From positions 1 to 26,752 of the IMG/VR virus record IMGVR_UViG_3300006810_000316: a stretch of 26,752 nucleotides of DNA. One strand, 5' to 3'. The position numbers and the translations under genes are program-made. Each line of letters starts with the position of its first letter. The stretch's first letter is position 1. The notes under the pieces are model-generated. The model was not told where the DNA came from and made no database searches. It was given only the letters and a program-made list of their open reading frames with translations. Below are positions 23,537 through 26,752 of the stretch, piece by piece. The stretch is from a virus.

Positions 23537-23767
23537 ATGGGTGTAGCCTTGCGTTTAAAAATTTTGTTCTGTCAAACAGTTAATATTGGTAAGTTCGAGG
23601 CGGTGCGTCCGGGCATAGAACTAGAGGATGAAGCCGAAGAGGGTGAGGATTTACACGCTCTCTACCTACGCATCCGTGAAGCTGGAGAGTTACTTTTTGA
23701 AAAAGAGTTAAACGCTCAAGTAGCTTTCGCTCTAGAACGTAGAGACAAAAATACTCTTGTAGAATAA
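23537..23767 (+). CDS. Small acidic phage protein, plus strand
   Basis: 76 residues (or 72 from a TTG at 23549; neither start has a clear ribosome binding site). After a short lead, VNIGKFEAVRPGIELEDEAE (about 15-34) reads as two beta strands. An acidic segment EEGEDLHALYLRIREAGELL (34-53) then forms a helix, and the rest is helical. The pattern 'vNiG-fE-vr-----E-d-eeGed---a---l' recalls small conserved phage proteins of unknown role. It is the first gene of a plus-strand pair diverging from the HTH gene at 23327, across the repeat-bearing gap, so it may be early-expressed. Moderately sure it is real from its protein-like composition. Confidence 0.55.
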   Translation: MGVALRLKILFCQTVNIGKFEAVRPGIELEDEAEEGEDLHALYLRIREAGELLFEKELNAQVAFALERRDKNTLVE

Positions 23768-23811
23768 ATTAAATTAGTTAATTCTATGTTAGAGTTAGAT
23801 TAGAAATTAGA

Positions 23812-24468
23812 ATGGCAATAATAACACAAACACTAGCACAAAGACGGCCCAAACCGAAACGGACTGTTCAGGAACGCTTCATAAGCAAGATCCAACCAGA
23901 CCTAGAAACTGGCTGCTGGTTATGGGTAGGGGCGAAAGTAGGCTCAACCGGATACGGCCAATGCGCTGATGCTGTAGGTAAGCCAAGGGCCGCTCACAGG
24001 GTAAGCTGGGAACTCTTTCGAGGAGAAATCCCCAAAAACGCTTTTGTTAAACACGTAGATACGAACCAATGCCCAAAGAACTGTGTTAACCCTAAACACC
24101 TTTATGTTGACAAGGCACGAAAGAAGCCCAAGAACAACGAAACTAAGCCTTACCCTTCCTCTGTTTTAAGCAAACAACAGGTCGAGGAGATACGTGAGCG
24201 GTATAAGCCAAGATCGGAACGCACACGAATTAAGGACTTGGCTGCTGAATTCAACGTCTCCATAGTAACAGTCCGCAATATCCTTACTGGCAAAAGCAAT
24301 GGCGGTAAGAAGTTGACTAAGTCAGACGTACTGAAGATCAGAGAGAAGTACGAGCCGGAAGAGAAAAACGCCGCCTCTCGTTTAGCCCAAGAGTACGGCG
24401 TCAGCCTTAATACTATTTTGTCAGTAGCTGCGGGTAGAAGTTGGAAAGACAATAACGAGGCTGCTTGA
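23812..24468 (+). CDS. HNH homing endonuclease-like protein
   Basis: 218 residues. The N-terminal HNH_3-type domain (about 18-103) has RFISKIQPDLETGCWLW, AHRVSWELFRGEI, VKHVDTNQCPKNCVNPKHLY: the His of KHVD and the NPKHL ending are the HNH core, and Cys residues flank it. Two similar C-terminal helix-turn-helix segments follow: LSKQQVEEIRERY...IKDLAAEFNVSIVTVRNILT (about 120-160) and LTKSDVLKIREKY...ASRLAQEYGVSLNTILSV (about 168-207). These are DNA-recognition modules usual in free-standing phage homing endonucleases. It lies on the strand opposite most genes and ends two bases from the convergent repeat-protein gene, fitting insertion as a selfish gene. Confidence 0.85.
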   Translation: MAIITQTLAQRRPKPKRTVQERFISKIQPDLETGCWLWVGAKVGSTGYGQCADAVGKPRAAHRVSWELFRGEIPKNAFVKHVDTNQCPKNCVNPKHLYVDKARKKPKNNETKPYPSSVLSKQQVEEIRERYKPRSERTRIKDLAAEFNVSIVTVRNILTGKSNGGKKLTKSDVLKIREKYEPEEKNAASRLAQEYGVSLNTILSVAAGRSWKDNNEAA

Positions 24469-24469
24469 A

Positions 24470-25820
24470 CTATAACAACCCCCTTTTCTCTAGGGCTTCT
24501 TTTGCGGCGATAATGACATACATATCACCATCAGTACTCAAAACATGTAGAGTGTCAGGATGAGTCTTTGGGTGGTTTGCTACAGCTACTTTGATATCCC
24601 AAGCATTATTAGTAATCATCATCAGTATAAATAGCACGTCGAGTGTCAGGACGAGTATTTGGGTGTTTTGCTACAGCTTGTCTGACAAACTTATCCTCAT
24701 CAGTACTCATAGCATGTAGAGTGTCAGGATCAGTATTTAGGTGTTCTGCTACAGATCGTCTGACACCCTCATTACCATCAGTATGCAAAGCATGTAGAGT
24801 GTCAGGATGAGTATTTTGGTTGTTTGCTACAGCGAACTTGACCCACATTTTACCATCAGTATGCAAAGCATGTAGAGTGTCAGGACGAGTATTTGGGTTT
24901 GATGCTACACCATACTTTACTTTCCAATCACTATCCTTATGCAAATCATGTAAATCTTCTTGACTAAAACTGTCCTTCGGAATAAATGGGCTGCCAATTT
25001 TAATTCTTTCTCTCTTACTCAACCCTTCTAAAGCCTTAGACATACCTTCTTGATATTTTGAAGCTACTTCGGGATTCCAACCTTGTTCTCCACCATTTAC
25101 ACTATGCAAATGTTGTCCACTTTCACGATGGCTTAAAAACCTTTCTCCAGTTTCTTTGTCATGGACATGGTAAAATCTAGATCCGGGGTGCTCTTCTTTG
25201 TAATCATCCCACCTACTAGAATTATCTCCAACACCTCGCATAGGAGTACCTCTATGCTTATTGGATACAACACACCATGCACTCCCTTTACCTAAAATGT
25301 CCATAGCTCTTTGATCATGAACTTCTCTAACAGTATAAGTGGGATCATCGTGAATGACTGTAGTTCCAGCACCATTGATATGGTCTAAGTCATCTTGACT
25401 GAAATCACCCCATTCCATGTTAGTCTTCTTAGGTCTGAATCCTTCTAAGGAAGAATTAAGGTGATGAAATGAGTCGTATTTGTTGATGTCGGAGTGTGGG
25501 AGCTTTTTCTTATGAGTCTCAAAATCTTTTAAGACTTGTCTAATTCTACCGACATCCTCTTGCCTGAATTGTTTGTCTTTGTACCAATTCAGTATTTTTT
25601 GAGTGTATTTCTTGTTCTTGGAAGGGTCAGCTTCATTAGCAAGGAAATCAATAATGTGGTGAGGTTCTCGATGCTTGGCTAGAGTGTCATGGGAACTATC
25701 GATGCCGTCTTCATGTTGTTTCTTTAGGAAGTCGATACGGCCTTCAAAGATGAAGATGGACTCTAGGATAGAGCCTAAGTTATTATTGAGAGTGCTTGTT
25801 ATGAGTAGATCTGAGGTCAT
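24470..25820 (-). pseudogene. Frameshifted 'WC-domain' protein with LRV-like repeats, copy A
   Basis: The frame from ATG 25820 (GAGAGG 6 bases upstream) runs 403 codons to a TAA at 24609. The repeat pattern continues in the +1 frame to a stop at 24470, ending in EALEKRGLL as copy B does. N-terminal part (1-120) is helical with DPSKNKKYTQKILNWY. The next domain (about 140-260) has GKGSAWCVVS, YKEEHPGSRFYHVHDKETG and a His/Gln-rich end, a pattern I recall from phage proteins of unknown role. Then come 26-residue repeats of the form LHTD-x4-VR-x-AVA-x-HPNT-x-PDTLHA, like leucine-rich-variant (HEAT-like) repeats. The break is a net 13-base insertion. Its ATG overlaps copy B's stop. Could still make a shortened protein. 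Confidence 0.7.
24535..24960 (-). repeat. 78-bp coding repeat array, copy A
   Basis: A conserved block (gcatgtagagtgtcagga on the plus strand) recurs with its c at 24544, 24635, 24713, 24791, 24869 and 24947. The spacing is 78 bases except for one interval of 91. The 78-base unit codes for 26 residues of the leucine-rich-variant-like repeat. The 91 = 78 + 13 interval marks the frameshift of copy A. Confidence 0.9.
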
Positions 25821-25881
25821 AACAAGCCTCTCTTCTTTAGGGTTTCTTTTGCTGTTTTACTGATATACTCATCATCATCAG

Positions 25882-26465
25882 TACTTAAAACATGTAGAGT
25901 GTCATGACGAGTATTTAGGTTTTTTGCTACAGCCTGTTTGACCCACCTATTACCATCAGTATGCATAGCATGTAGAGTGTCAGGATGAGTACTTGGGTGT
26001 TCTGCTACAGCCAACTTCACATCCCGATCTTCATCGGTATGCAAAGCGTGTAGAGTATCGGGATGAGTGTTTGGGTGTTCTGCTACAGCTTTTCTGACCC
26101 ATCTTTTATCAGTATGCAAAGCATGTAGAGTGTCATGACGAGTATTTGGGTGTGTTGCTAAACTATGTCTAACATCATCCCAATGATCATTACGTAAAGC
26201 GTGTAGAGTATCGGGATGAGTGTTTGGGTGCCTTGCTTGTTTGGGTGCCTTGCTACAGCTTGTGTAACCCATCTACCCCCAGTATGCAAAGCCAAAGCAT
26301 GTAGAGTATCAGAATGAGTATTTGGATGTTCTGCTAAACCTTGTATAACACCATCCCAATAATCATTACGTAAAGCATGTAGGGTATCACGATGAGTGTT
26401 TGGGTGTTCTGCTACTCTTTGTCTAACATACTGATCCTTATCCGTATGTAAAGAATGTAGATCTT
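25882..26465 (-). repeat. 78-bp coding repeat array, copy B
   Basis: Conserved block positions at 25891, 25969, 26047, 26122, 26200, 26298, 26376 and 26454. Intervals are 78 except 75 (one codon lost) and 98. The 98 is explained by the 17-bp duplication, a 6-base caaagc duplication near 26287-26298 and one lost codon. Confidence 0.88.
26221..26254. repeat. 17-bp perfect tandem duplication causing frameshift
   Basis: tgtttgggtgccttgct is present twice head to tail (26221-26237, 26238-26254) inside the repeat array of copy B. Seventeen bases shift the frame. Deleting one copy rejoins the two halves in one frame with an intact repeat unit. Confidence 0.93.
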
Positions 26466-26752
26466 TTTGACTAATAAAAGGACTTTTAAGTTTTTCTTTG
26501 CTACTCAACCCTTTTAAAGTCTTAGACATACCTTCTTGATACTTTGAAACTACTTCGGGATTCCGAACTTTTTCACTATTATCTAAAGCATACAAATGTT
26601 GGTTACTTTGATGGTGGTTTAAAAATCTTTCTCCAGTTTCTTTGTCATGTACATGGTAGTATGTAGATCCGGGATGCTTTTCTTTGTAATTATCGAAGTA
26701 ACTTGAATCTTCTCCAACACCTCGCATAGGAGTGCCTCTATGCTTGTTGGAT

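Larger units (their letters stand above)
25817..26752 (-). pseudogene. Frameshifted 'WC-domain' protein with LRV-like repeats, copy B (5' end beyond window)
   Basis: Paralogue of copy A, directly upstream and sharing an ATGA overlap. The window starts inside the WC domain (SNKHRGTPMRGVG, same as copy A), so the N-terminus is missing. After YKEKHPGSTYYHVHDKETG and a spacer with SKYQEGMSK (also in copy A) come about eight 26-residue repeats. The frame breaks at a 17-bp tandem duplication (26221-26254): the upstream part runs off frame to 26158, and the downstream part continues to the stop at 25817 with TAKETLKKRGLL. Removing one duplicate restores AVARHPNTHPDTLHAL. As it stands it would make a truncated product. 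The repeats may bind protein; the role is unknown. Confidence 0.7.

Noticed and set aside
24535-26465. Regular 78-bp repeats as a CRISPR array
   Set aside because: The repeats are coding, vary at fixed positions, have no distinct spacers and translate to leucine-rich-variant-like units.

Overview
The window is a stretch of a tailed double-stranded DNA bacteriophage genome (Caudoviricetes, probably a myovirus-type virion). The basis is a T4 gp20-like portal, a large terminase with ATPase and nuclease motifs, and a phage-encoded replication and recombination set. No host genes, rRNA, tRNA or CRISPR array were seen. I cannot name the host; a possible lipoprotein signal hints weakly at a Gram-negative one. 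Start sites are mixed ATG/GTG/TTG and many genes overlap by 1-50 bases, as in compact phage operons.

Layout. From 23327 down to 1 every gene I accept is on the minus strand, so transcription runs right to left. Its right part (22620 to 12924) holds a sigma-like protein, a UvsW-like SF2 helicase, a DnaB-like helicase, a small primase, a uracil-DNA-glycosylase/family A DNA polymerase fusion, a putative lipoprotein, an unknown protein and a gp32-like single-strand binding protein. Next (12920 to 7675) comes a recombination block: FEN-type 5' nuclease, RecA, the N-terminal half of SbcC/Rad50, SbcD/Mre11, a small coiled coil, an XRE regulator and a separate C-terminal half of SbcC/Rad50. Then (7709 to 3989) come less recognisable proteins: a possible winged-helix protein, an HNH protein, a Cys-rich mini-protein, a 251-residue unknown, a Mor-like HTH protein and a candidate small terminase. 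The left end is terminase large subunit, an HU/IHF-like protein and the portal, which is cut by the window edge.

A regulatory gap at 23328-23536 carries two different short tandem direct repeats and separates the minus-strand block from two plus-strand genes: a small acidic protein and an HNH homing-endonuclease-like gene. Beyond these, again on the minus strand, lie two tandem paralogues. They combine a conserved phage 'WC' domain with 26-residue leucine-rich-variant-like repeats, and both are frameshifted by small insertions that can be located from the repeat spacing.

Working model: sigma-like and HTH proteins control timing; helicases, primase, SSB and UDG-polymerase form the replisome; RecA, the split SbcC, SbcD and the 5' nuclease run recombination and end processing; terminase and portal package the DNA. 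The most unusual points are the two-gene SbcC, a zinc-ribbon insertion in the polymerase palm, the altered DExH box of the UvsW-like helicase, the 12-base-phased TATAGG repeats, and the frameshifted repeat-protein pair.
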